Positions 1 to 7,208 of a stretch of DNA of 28,730 nt are shown here, piece by piece. This DNA is from Sedimentisphaerales bacterium (lineage in GTDB: Bacteria; Planctomycetota; Phycisphaerae; Sedimentisphaerales; SG8-4), in the NCBI GenBank assembly GCA_016928975.1, contig JAFGJR010000247.1, positions 1 through 28,730 of the forward strand, given 5' to 3'. Under the pieces are notes generated by a model. That model was not told where the DNA came from. It searched no databases and saw only the letters and a program-made list of their open reading frames with translations. How positions within the stretch are numbered: the stretch's first letter is position 1; the number at the start of each line of letters is the position of its first letter. Both the position numbers and the translations under genes were made by a program.

Positions 1-36
1 CATCGATTCCAGGCAGTTGCCCATGCCCACCATCCC

Positions 37-53
37 CAAGCCCTGCGGGCTTG
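37..53. terminator. Hairpin at left edge, possible terminator
   Basis: CAAGCCC and GGGCTTG form a perfect 7-bp stem around a TGC loop. No T-run follows on either strand, so termination is only a guess. It could end a gene lying left of the window. Confidence 0.25.
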
Positions 54-88
54 AGGCTGCCACCCTCGGCTCCCCGTGCCTGAAATGA

Positions 89-130
89 GCGTGCCACGAA
101 ACCTGCACAGACACCTCCAATATGGCACGC
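89..130. repeat. 8-bp inverted repeat upstream of the GH3 gene
   Basis: GCGTGCCA (89-96) and its exact reverse complement TGGCACGC (123-130) are separated by 26 bp, about 100 bp before the GH3 start codon. The position suits an operator for a sugar-responsive regulator, but no regulator gene is nearby and chance is possible. The right arm resembles the first half of a sigma-54 site, but the matching GC element is missing at the required spacing. Confidence 0.3.
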
Positions 131-233
131 GCAGTTTTGTGTTTTCGGCGGGGGGAATGTCTGTTAGCATGACGGGAGCTTGCGTCCGGGATGTTCTGCT
201 GCGGATGCGGCGTATGACGAAAGGAATGATGGC

Positions 234-2486
234 ATGAAGAAGGGCGTGCTTGGGGTTACGGTGATCTCGCTGTTGATAGGTGGCTGTGGCGGCGTCGAGA
301 AGGACGCAGGAAAGGACCCGGTGATACAGGGTAAGGTCCGCGCGCTGCTGGCGAAGATGACGCTGGAAGAGAAGGTCGGGCAGATGACCCAGATCACGCT
401 GGACCAGTTTGCGAAATCGGACCAGGATGGGTACATCGTCCTTGACGAAGAGAAATTGCGCGACGGGATCGTCAACCATCACCTTGGTTCGATCCTCAAC
501 TGCGGCGGACAGGCCCGGACCGTGGCGAACTGGCAGGAGATCATCACGCAGATCCAGACCATCGCCACCAAAGAGACGCGGCTGGGCATTCCGATTCTCT
601 ACGGCATCGACTCGATCCACGGCGCCAACTACGTGCTGGGCGCCACGGTCTTTCCGCAGGCGGTGGCGATGGCTGCGACAGGCAACGCCGAGCTGATGGA
701 AAAGGTCGGCGCGATCACCGCGTTCGAGACGCGGGCGGCCGGCATTCCCTGGAACTTCAATCCCGTGCTCGGGCTTGGTCGCCAGCCGATGTGGTCGCGA
801 CAGTGGGAGACGTTTGGCGAGGACGCGTATCTCGCTTCGATGATGGCGGCCGCGTACGTCCGGGGCCAGCAGGGCGACGACATCTCCAATCCGACGAAGG
901 TGGCCGTGTGCATGAAGCATTACCTGGGCTACAGCGTGCCGCTCTCGGGGCGGGACCGCACGCCCGCGTACATTCCGGACCGGCAGTTGCGGCAGCTTTT
1001 CGTCAAGCCGTTCGCCGCGGCGGTCGAGGCCGGCACGGTGACATGCATGGCCAATTCGTCCGAGATCAACGGCGTCCCGGTCCATGCGAGCAAGTTCTAT
1101 CTGACCGACCTGCTGCGCGGCGAGCTGGGCTTTAGGGGCTTCGTCGTTAGCGACTGGGCCGATATCGAGAACCTCTACACGCGCGAGAAGGTGGCCAAGG
1201 ACCGGCGCGAGGCGGTCAAGATGGCGGTCATGGCGGGCGTGGATATGAGCATGGTGCCGTACGACTATAGCTTTTACGATACGCTGCTGGAGCTGGTGCA
1301 GGCGGGCGAGGTGCCGATGAAGCGCATCGACGAGGCGGTGGGCGACATCCTGCGCGTCAAGTTCATGCTGGGTCTCTTCGACCGGGCCTATCCGCGTAAG
1401 AGCCTGGCGGGGGAAGTCGGTTCGGACGCGAGCCGGCAGGTGAACGTGCAGGCGGCACAGGAGGCGATCACGCTGCTGAAGAACGACGGCGGCGTGCTGC
1501 CGCTGTCGCGCGGGCGGAAAGTGCTCGTGACCGGCCCGTGCGCGACCAAGCTCTCGGTCCTCAACGGCGGCTGGACGCTTACCTGGCAGGGCGATAAGGA
1601 AGAACTGTATCCGCAGGACAAGAACACGATCCTTCAGGCCATCCGCGAGAAGCTCGGCGAAAACAATGTCACTTACGTCGAGGGCGTGACATTCGACGAG
1701 GAGGTCGATATCGCGGGCGCGGTCGAGGCGGCGGGCAGCGCCGACGCGATTATCGCGTGTATGGGCGAGCCGCCGTATTGCGAAGGCGTGGGGAACATCA
1801 ACGATCTGACGATGACGGCGCCGCAGTTGAAGCTGATCGAAGAGCTGGCCGGCACGGGCAAGCCCGTGGTGCTGGTGCTGGTCGAAGGCCGCCCGCGTGT
1901 GATCCGCACCGTCGTGGACGACGTCAGGGCAATCTTGACGGCGTACCTGCCCGGCGTGGAAGGGGGGCAGGCGGTGGCGGACGTTCTGTTCGGCGACGCC
2001 AACCCCAGCGGCAAACTGCCGTTCACCTATCCGATGTACCCGGGTGGGTTCACGACCTACGACCACAAGCCCAGCGAAGCGGCCGCTCCGAATGGGCTCA
2101 ATGTGCAGTGGCCGTTTGGGCACGGCCTGTCCTATACGACGTTTGCGTACCGCGGCCTGCGCGCCGACAAGAGCGAGCTGAAGCCAGGCGAGAGCGTGAC
2201 AATCACGGTCGAAGTCGCCAATACCGGCGAGCGGGCCGGCAAGGAGACCGTTCAGCTCTATCTCTCCGATCTGGTCGCGACGGTGACGCCGCCGCTCAAG
2301 CTGCTCAAGGGCTTTCAGAAAGTGTCATTGGAACCGAAACAGAGACAGACCGTGCGTTTCGAGCTGAAGTGGGACGAGTTGGCGTTTATCGGCATCGGCA
2401 ACGAGCCGGTTGTAGAGCCGGGCGAGTTCAAGATTAGCATCGGTGAGATGTCCGTGTTGCTGGTGGTTCCGCCGTACAAGAAATAG
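234..2486 (+). CDS. Glycoside hydrolase family 3 beta-glycosidase, lipoprotein
   Basis: This is a 750-residue secreted beta-glycosidase that would release terminal beta-linked sugars, typically glucose, from oligosaccharides. The ATG at 234 is chosen because AAAGGA precedes it at good spacing and it starts a lipoprotein signal with lipobox I-G-G-C (Cys18). Family 3 landmarks appear in order: GIDSIHGAN, KHYLGY (Lys228-His229), and GFVVSDW with nucleophile Asp307. A second alpha/beta domain carries the likely acid/base Glu517 in PYCEG, and a fibronectin-III-like domain ends the protein (LKGFQKV region). Length and domain order match BglX-type enzymes. A DUF89 phosphatase gene starts 41 bp downstream and may be co-transcribed. 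The substrate cannot be read from sequence. Periplasmic location, lipid-anchored, is inferred from the signal. No frameshift or missing catalytic residue was seen. Confidence 0.93.
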   Translation: MKKGVLGVTVISLLIGGCGGVEKDAGKDPVIQGKVRALLAKMTLEEKVGQMTQITLDQFAKSDQDGYIVLDEEKLRDGIVNHHLGSILNCGGQARTVANWQEIITQIQTIATKETRLGIPILYGIDSIHGANYVLGATVFPQAVAMAATGNAELMEKVGAITAFETRAAGIPWNFNPVLGLGRQPMWSRQWETFGEDAYLASMMAAAYVRGQQGDDISNPTKVAVCMKHYLGYSVPLSGRDRTPAYIPDRQLRQLFVKPFAAAVEAGTVTCMANSSEINGVPVHASKFYLTDLLRGELGFRGFVVSDWADIENLYTREKVAKDRREAVKMAVMAGVDMSMVPYDYSFYDTLLELVQAGEVPMKRIDEAVGDILRVKFMLGLFDRAYPRKSLAGEVGSDASRQVNVQAAQEAITLLKNDGGVLPLSRGRKVLVTGPCATKLSVLNGGWTLTWQGDKEELYPQDKNTILQAIREKLGENNVTYVEGVTFDEEVDIAGAVEAAGSADAIIACMGEPPYCEGVGNINDLTMTAPQLKLIEELAGTGKPVVLVLVEGRPRVIRTVVDDVRAILTAYLPGVEGGQAVADVLFGDANPSGKLPFTYPMYPGGFTTYDHKPSEAAAPNGLNVQWPFGHGLSYTTFAYRGLRADKSELKPGESVTITVEVANTGERAGKETVQLYLSDLVATVTPPLKLLKGFQKVSLEPKQRQTVRFELKWDELAFIGIGNEPVVEPGEFKISIGEMSVLLVVPPYKK

Positions 2487-2527
2487 CGTGACCGGCGCTA
2501 CGGTGTCGCGGTGCATATGGAGGTGGC

Positions 2528-3433
2528 ATGAGGACGTATTTCGATTGTATTCCCTGTGCGATTCGTCAGGTCCTGGATTCGGTTCGGATGATTACCGATG
2601 ACGAAGCGATGCACGAGCGGGTCTTGCGGGAGGCGCTGGGGCTCTGGCACGAGATGGACATGCGCGACAGTCCGCCGGCGGTGGCGCAGAAGGTCCATCG
2701 CATCGTGCGAAAGCTCTCCGGTGTGGCGGACCCTTATCTGGAGGTCAAGGACCGGTACAATCAGTTGGCGCTGGAATTGTATGGCGACCTCCAGAAGACG
2801 GTGGCCGGTTCGGCCGATCCGTTCGAGACGGCGGTGCGGCTGGCCATCGCGGGTAACGTTATCGACTTTGGTGTCAGTTCGACCGTCGAGGAGAGCGAGG
2901 TCGAACAGACTATCGCCTGCTCGCTGACGGACCCTTTAGACCTGGATGCGCTGGCCGACCTCAAAGAAGCTGTCGCGGCGGCCCAAAGCATTCTTTACCT
3001 GGGCGACAACGCCGGCGAGATCGTTTTCGACCGTTTGCTCATTGAGCAGATGCCGAGGGAGAAGGTGACATTCGTAGTGCGCGGCGCGCCGATTCTCAAC
3101 GATGCCTTGATGGCGGACGCCGAAGCGGCGGGACTGACGGATCTGGTCGAGGTGATCGACAACGGCGCCGACGCCCCGGGGACAATCCTCGATCTGTGCT
3201 CGAAAGCGTTCCGGCGGCGTTTTGAGAAGGCCGCCCTGATTATTGCCAAAGGCCAAGGCAACTTTGAGACGCTCAGCGACACCGACAAAGACGCCTTCTT
3301 CCTGCTTCGTCCCAAGTGCGCCGTTCTGGCCCAGCATCTGAGCTGCGAGTTGGGTCGTCTGATCCTGATGCGATCCGGCACCGGCGCGAGCCAAAACACG
3401 GCTCATCACGAGAAGAAACGAACCGTGGCGTGA
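2528..3433 (+). CDS. DUF89 / ARMT1-like metal-dependent phosphatase
   Basis: This 301-residue protein belongs to the DUF89 family (ARMT1-like, COG1578). Characterised members are metal-dependent phosphatases acting on sugar phosphates or damaged phosphometabolites. Visible family motifs are the N-terminal DCIPC cysteine pair (Cys7, Cys10), AGNVIDFG (108-115), LGDNAGE with metal-site residues Asp160 and Asn161, RGAPILND (185-192) and KGQGNFE (241-247). GGAGG-like sequence GGAGGT sits at 2519-2524, only a few bases from the ATG, supporting this start. It has no signal peptide, so it is cytoplasmic. Its place behind a GH3 glycosidase suggests, by inference only, removal of surplus sugar phosphates made from the released sugars. 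The short His/Lys-rich tail after residue 285 looks disordered. Confidence 0.88.
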   Translation: MRTYFDCIPCAIRQVLDSVRMITDDEAMHERVLREALGLWHEMDMRDSPPAVAQKVHRIVRKLSGVADPYLEVKDRYNQLALELYGDLQKTVAGSADPFETAVRLAIAGNVIDFGVSSTVEESEVEQTIACSLTDPLDLDALADLKEAVAAAQSILYLGDNAGEIVFDRLLIEQMPREKVTFVVRGAPILNDALMADAEAAGLTDLVEVIDNGADAPGTILDLCSKAFRRRFEKAALIIAKGQGNFETLSDTDKDAFFLLRPKCAVLAQHLSCELGRLILMRSGTGASQNTAHHEKKRTVA

Positions 3434-3486
3434 TTCATTCAGTAGAGGGCTTAGCGCAGGTCGGTCGGTGAAAGAGGAAACTGGAT

Positions 3487-3726
3487 ATGCCTATCTTTGA
3501 ATACAAGTGTCAGCAATGCGGCCACGTGATGGAGGTCTTGCAGAAGGGCCGCAAGGCAACCAAGCAGACCTGCCCCGAGTGCGGCGGGTCGGACATGAAG
3601 AGACTCCTGTCCGGCTTTTCGGTCGGGCAAAGCAGAGCGTCCTCGTCTCCGGCGTGCGACTCCTGCGCCTCCGGCCCCGCATGCGGCGCAGGATACTGCC
3701 CCGGCGGCACCTGCCCCATGGGCTAG
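3487..3726 (+). CDS. FmdB-family zinc-ribbon protein
   Basis: This small protein (79 residues) has the FmdB/CxxC zinc-ribbon fold. It starts MPIFEYKC, with metal-binding pairs Cys8-Cys11 and Cys29-Cys32. The family was named from a putative regulator of formamidase genes, but the role of most members is unknown. After the ribbon there is a Ser-rich linker and a second cysteine-rich tail (CDSC, ACGAGYC, TCPMG), which is frequent in members of this family and may bind another metal. GAGGAAA precedes the ATG. It follows the DUF89 gene by 53 bp in the same direction and is probably the last gene of that unit, because a strong hairpin begins 9 bp after its stop. Confidence 0.88.
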   Translation: MPIFEYKCQQCGHVMEVLQKGRKATKQTCPECGGSDMKRLLSGFSVGQSRASSSPACDSCASGPACGAGYCPGGTCPMG

Positions 3727-3734
3727 CCGGCTTC

Positions 3735-3756
3735 GGCGCGCCCTGTCGGGCGTGCC
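3735..3756. terminator. Hairpin between convergent genes, likely bidirectional terminator
   Basis: GGCGCGCCC, loop TGTC, GGGCGTGCC forms a 9-bp stem with one G-T pair. It lies in the 64-bp gap between the convergent FmdB and esterase genes. There is no T-run, so it may act as a factor-dependent stop or mRNA 3'-end protector for both transcripts. Confidence 0.5.
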
Positions 3757-3790
3757 GCACACCGTGTTCGATTCGGTCGCTGCTGCTTGA

Positions 3791-5485
3791 CTACGGTTCG
3801 GTCGCCTCGGACACAGGATGCGCCCGCTTGTATGCCTTCTCACCCGCCACGAAATGCTCGGCCATTTCCCGGTCGAGGCGGTCCTGAAATTGTTCGGTCC
3901 GAAAGGAACCGTGGTTACCAGGAAGGATCTCCACGTACCCATCGTAATCGGTTGTCGCCAAGAAATCCCGCAGTTCTTCCACCGCCGTTTCGAGGTAGAA
4001 GGTGTCCCATGCACCTGCGATGACGTGCAGCTTCCCTTTCAGCTTCGGTCCCAGACGTGCCCAGTCTTCCTCCAGAATGTGTCGGATGTCGTATCGTCGC
4101 CAGCATTCGGCCACTTCCCGATCTATAGTCCCGGTCAACTTGTCCATGAGCGGTCGGGGCCTGCCGTCCGCGCCGCGCGGGCCGAATACCGCGTTGAACG
4201 AATCCAGTTGATAGCCGTAACCGATGACATACTCCCAGTGATTGAGCTGGGCAAAGGTCACGGTCACCTTCTCGCCATCTCGCGCGAGAGGCCTGGGGTA
4301 GCCTTCCCGCGTCCAATGTCCGTTGCGGTCCTCATAGATGTTCATGGTCTGGAAGCGGGTGAAATCGACAGGGTCCGGCGCGAGGCTCCAGCAACCACCG
4401 AAAAAATCGGGATAAGTCACCTGCAGCCAAAGGGATGCCCAGCCGCCGGACGAATGGCCGGTGACGAAACGGCCGTAGGCGTGCGGAATGGCTCGAAAGC
4501 GCTTCTCAATCTCCGGTATCAATTCCTGAACGAGCGCATCGCCGACGGGCCCGTTGTTCGCCGAGTTGGCAAAGACCGAGTGGCCCAGAGGGACCTTAGG
4601 GTCCAGAACCACGCGGAGCATTAACTCCTGCTCTTCATTTGCCTGCCGCCAGGCAGAGGTGTGATCCCCGCCAAACCCGGGGATGATGTACAACGCCGGA
4701 AACTGCCGGCCGGGATTCTCGTTGTACGTGACGGGCAGGATGACGCCCGCTCGCAGGCTGATCTCGCGACCATGAAAATCGCTGAGGAGCTTGCTGTGAA
4801 CCTGTACGAGCTTCACCCGGTCTGTATCCTCATGTGGCGGTTCATCCTCCGTCACTTGGTCCGCGACCAACTCCACTCCCTCGCGACTTGATCGTGCCAG
4901 TGTGCACCTTGCGACCCGGCTGTAGAGATTCCCCGGCCCCGCAAGAAACTCCGGGCGCGTTTCATCGAGATCGATCAAGGCTTGCACGTAGTAGGCCCCG
5001 GTATCCAGTCGATTGAGATTCTTCGGGAATGCCAACGCGTCGGGGAGATCGAATTGCTCGGGAGAAAAGATGACGGCCGCCCCGGGGTGAAGGTCGTTCA
5101 CGTCGATGGCGTAAACGGGCTGCAGATTGAAGAAGCTGGACGCATAGCGCGGTTCCCAGCGGCCAGATCGGGAGAAGAACAGGAGGACGCGAGCCGTGAT
5201 GGGCTCGGGATGGACTTCCGCGGGGAAGGAAACGACAAAGCGAGGGAATCCCTGCCCCGTCGTCTCTCCGGTCGCTTTCGTCACTCCCGCCGCCGGCCAA
5301 GCAGCACAGCCGGTGAGGAATAGCAATCCGAGCAGTCCAACGAGCAACAAGCCCCATCCGGCTATCTCGTCGGAGACTGTCGAATGACAGAGTATCCCCT
5401 TCTGAAATTCGGACTCACCATCGGCTTTGGACGATAGGCGCGCCGGACGCTTCGTCACGGCCGGGCGTACGTGCAGATCCAACAT
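3791..5485 (-). CDS. Putative alpha/beta-hydrolase esterase, lipoprotein
   Basis: This is a 564-residue secreted esterase of the Esterase-D/enterochelin-esterase-like group. The hydrolase core contains ALYIIPGFGG, the nucleophile elbow GHSSGG (Ser345) and a C-terminal ILPGNHGSF in which His525 is the likely catalytic histidine; the acid residue is probably Asp in GAWDTFY. Residues 41-60 form a hydrophobic segment ending in lipobox L-T-G-C (Cys60). The ATG at 5485 has AGGGGAG just upstream, which favours it, but it leaves an unusually long 40-residue polar stretch before the hydrophobic core. Residues 80-210 look like a beta-sandwich spacer before the catalytic domain. No neighbour points to a substrate; carbohydrate-ester or peptide-ester cleavage at the cell envelope is a guess. 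The gene stands alone on its strand. Confidence 0.8.
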   Translation of the reverse strand: MLDLHVRPAVTKRPARLSSKADGESEFQKGILCHSTVSDEIAGWGLLLVGLLGLLFLTGCAAWPAAGVTKATGETTGQGFPRFVVSFPAEVHPEPITARVLLFFSRSGRWEPRYASSFFNLQPVYAIDVNDLHPGAAVIFSPEQFDLPDALAFPKNLNRLDTGAYYVQALIDLDETRPEFLAGPGNLYSRVARCTLARSSREGVELVADQVTEDEPPHEDTDRVKLVQVHSKLLSDFHGREISLRAGVILPVTYNENPGRQFPALYIIPGFGGDHTSAWRQANEEQELMLRVVLDPKVPLGHSVFANSANNGPVGDALVQELIPEIEKRFRAIPHAYGRFVTGHSSGGWASLWLQVTYPDFFGGCWSLAPDPVDFTRFQTMNIYEDRNGHWTREGYPRPLARDGEKVTVTFAQLNHWEYVIGYGYQLDSFNAVFGPRGADGRPRPLMDKLTGTIDREVAECWRRYDIRHILEEDWARLGPKLKGKLHVIAGAWDTFYLETAVEELRDFLATTDYDGYVEILPGNHGSFRTEQFQDRLDREMAEHFVAGEKAYKRAHPVSEATEP

Positions 5486-5538
5486 GTCTTCTTCTCCCCT
5501 ACGAGGGCGCCTGCGATCTTCGTCACCTGACAGTCTTC

Positions 5539-5561
5539 ACGTCAGAAACGTCAGTTGTCAG
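5539..5561. repeat. Tandem ACGTCAG repeats upstream of esterase
   Basis: ACGTCAG occurs at 5539-5545 and 5548-5554, followed by the related TTGTCAG at 5555-5561. A CTGACAG in the opposite orientation lies at 5527-5533. They are 55-75 bp upstream of the esterase ATG, a position suitable for regulator binding. Function unknown. Confidence 0.35.
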
Positions 5562-5712
5562 CTCAGTCTTCTTGCCGCTCAACCATAGCAGGTGTTTTTT
5601 CAGAATCAAGCCCATTGCTTTCTAATTCCTCCACCTCAGAAGCTCCGTGTGCGTGGGGGACTTGCTGCCGTAACGCAGGCGGAGGCCAGACGCGGCCATA
5701 ATCGAAGGGAGA

Positions 5713-5860
5713 ATGCTGGTAGTCACACAAGTCTGCCATCACGCTGTCTGTGCGCCATACCGAGACGGTGTACCATGCCCGGCCCATAGGACATGGTCGC
5801 GCACTGCTTGCCTTCGTAAGGCCAGATGTCTAGGTCGCCGTTGATATCGAGTGCGTCTGA
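5713..5860 (-). pseudogene. Possible remnant of a dockerin-type tail
   Basis: On the minus strand one frame reads DALDINGDLDI, then KQCATMSYGPG, which resembles the planctomycete pattern of a D-x-D-x-D-G-type loop followed by a C-x-S-G-P-G turn. After a frame change the sequence continues as TDSVMADLCDYQH, like a second loop missing bases. No intact catalytic domain or continuous frame precedes it. A C-terminal fragment of a decayed secreted protein is the favoured reading; chance resemblance, or an Rhs-type fragment, cannot be excluded. Confidence 0.22.
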
Positions 5861-6003
5861 GCGGCTTCGATGTCGCGGGCCTACCCTTGAGATGCTGTCG
5901 CGGTATCTGCTGGTTGCTCGAACCGTATCAACGTGATAACGTATGGAGAGCAGTGCCTGGGGCGTCCAGAGGTCGCAGTTCGTACATCTTGTGGCGCCGG
6001 CGG

Positions 6004-6010
6004 AAAGGAG
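6004..6010 (+). promoter_or_regulatory. Ribosome-binding site that sets the UspA start
   Basis: AAAGGAG lies 8 bases before the ATG at 6019. It picks this start over an upstream in-frame start at 5851, whose extra 56 residues do not match the family. Confidence 0.7.
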
Positions 6011-6018
6011 AGACAGAG

Positions 6019-6492
6019 ATGCTTGGCAAGATTCTGTACCCAACGGACTTCTCGAAACACTCGTTGGCAGCCCTTCCTCTCGCAACGGACTTGGCGAAAC
6101 GTTACAGCGCCGAGCTGCATGTCCTGCATGCGGTAGATTGGCCGCATGAGTATTTCATGGAAGAGGGCTACGTTGTTCCGTTAGTGACGACCTATCCGGT
6201 CGAGGTCGATCAACTGAAGAAGTCGGCCGAGCAGCGCTTGGACAAGTTCGTGCATGAGAATCTGGCCGACATTGAGGGGACTGTCGAGAGGGTTGTCGTG
6301 GTCGGTAAAGCGTTCGCCGAGATCATCAACTACGCGCGCGAGCAGAACATCGACATGATCGTACTCGGCGCGCACGGGCATTCCGCATTGGCTTCCATGC
6401 TGCTGGGCAACGTGGCCGAGAAAGTCGTGCGCAAGGCGCCGTGTCCGGTGCTGACAGTGAGGCATCCTGAGCAGGAATTTGAGGCCCTGTAG
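6019..6492 (+). CDS. Universal stress protein (UspA family)
   Basis: This 157-residue single-domain protein begins with the usual MLGKILYPTDFS and ends with the PCPVLTVR strand typical of the family. The nucleotide-binding signature G-x2-G-x9-G is present in GAHGHSALASMLLG, followed by Asn where ATP-binding members usually have Ser or Thr. ATP binding is therefore likely but not certain. Such proteins are cytoplasmic and accumulate during starvation or stress. AAAGGAG before the ATG fixes the start. The gene is isolated: divergent from the esterase and convergent with the CvpA/ATPase pair, with 44 bp between its stop and the end of the CvpA-like gene. Its partner and regulation cannot be read from the sequence. 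Confidence 0.93.
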   Translation: MLGKILYPTDFSKHSLAALPLATDLAKRYSAELHVLHAVDWPHEYFMEEGYVVPLVTTYPVEVDQLKKSAEQRLDKFVHENLADIEGTVERVVVVGKAFAEIINYAREQNIDMIVLGAHGHSALASMLLGNVAEKVVRKAPCPVLTVRHPEQEFEAL

Positions 6493-6536
6493 ACACCCTG
6501 CGGCGAACGGCTCCTGCCATGACCGGAGCGGGGCCG

Positions 6537-7202
6537 TCAGAGCTTTTCCATGTCGTCCACAGGGTCCCGCGTGCGCCCCGACCGAGGTGTGTGCGGCGGC
6601 GGCCCCGTTGCGGCCGGCTCATTGGTGTCAGCGTGGGGAGGATTCCCGGGTGAGGATATCTCCTCCGCTTTTTCCAGAAGGTGCTCGACGGCCGCTTGCG
6701 TGGTGTTTTCGTTCGGTTCGAAGCGCGCAGCCGCATGGACCAGATCGCAGCACCAGGCGATACAGGCAATGTTGGAGCGCTGCGATTGCCGGTTGAAGCC
6801 GATACTACTGACGAGCTTGTGCCGCGCCAGCGGTGTGGTGGTGATGACCAGGGCGGCGAAGCTCAGGATCAGGAACCCGGCCACGAAGCCCAGCGCGCCG
6901 GCCAGCAGGATGTCGAAGAATCGCGGAAACCGGACGCTGAATTGTCCCGTCAAGAACACGTAGGACAGTCCGTGCAGAATAGCGAAGCAGCCGCCCCCTA
7001 GAAGGACCATGCTTAGCGCCATGCTGTAAGCGGACGCTCCGCCGCTGGCAGGGGCCAGTTGCGCCACCAGCGGAGCGAGGAAAACCGCCACGTAGATAGA
7101 GACGACGATATTGAAGAGCAGGGCCCATGTCTCGTAGAAGCCCATGCGCACGGCCAGCCACACAAACAAGACGCCCGCCAGAATGGCTATCCAAAACACC
7201 AT
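6537..7202 (-). CDS. CvpA-like integral membrane protein
   Basis: This 221-residue protein has about four hydrophobic segments in its first 130 residues, starting MVFWIAILAGVLFVWLA. A soluble tail follows, ending in a proline-rich, charged region. The FYETWALLFNIVVSIYVAVF segment and overall pattern fit the CvpA (colicin V production) family, whose molecular role is not well settled. Its start lies 6 bp after the stop of the upstream ATPase gene, and its Shine-Dalgarno sequence (TGAGGA) overlaps that stop, so the two are almost certainly translated from one mRNA. This pairing suggests a shared envelope function. The family call is weaker than for most genes here, because CvpA proteins are poorly conserved. 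Confidence 0.68.
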   Translation of the reverse strand: MVFWIAILAGVLFVWLAVRMGFYETWALLFNIVVSIYVAVFLAPLVAQLAPASGGASAYSMALSMVLLGGGCFAILHGLSYVFLTGQFSVRFPRFFDILLAGALGFVAGFLILSFAALVITTTPLARHKLVSSIGFNRQSQRSNIACIAWCCDLVHAAARFEPNENTTQAAVEHLLEKAEEISSPGNPPHADTNEPAATGPPPHTPRSGRTRDPVDDMEKL

Positions 7203-7208
7203 GAGTCC

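Larger units (their letters stand above)
5486..6018. other. 533-bp intergenic region between divergent genes
   Basis: This gap separates the esterase (-) from the universal stress gene (+). It holds the esterase ribosome-binding site, a cluster of GTCAG-type repeats (5539-5561) and a possible decayed dockerin-type reading frame on the minus strand (5713-5860). No convincing sigma-70 promoter was found for either flanking gene, and no intact gene is seen. Confidence 0.6.

Noticed and set aside
123..140. Sigma-54 promoter starting at TGGCAC before the GH3 gene
   Set aside because: The GC dinucleotide required ten bases after GG is not present (TT is found instead).
3451..4014. 187-residue minus-strand frame across the FmdB gene and the esterase 3' end
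   Set aside because: It runs through the terminator hairpin and overlaps two genes with clear families; no domain is visible.
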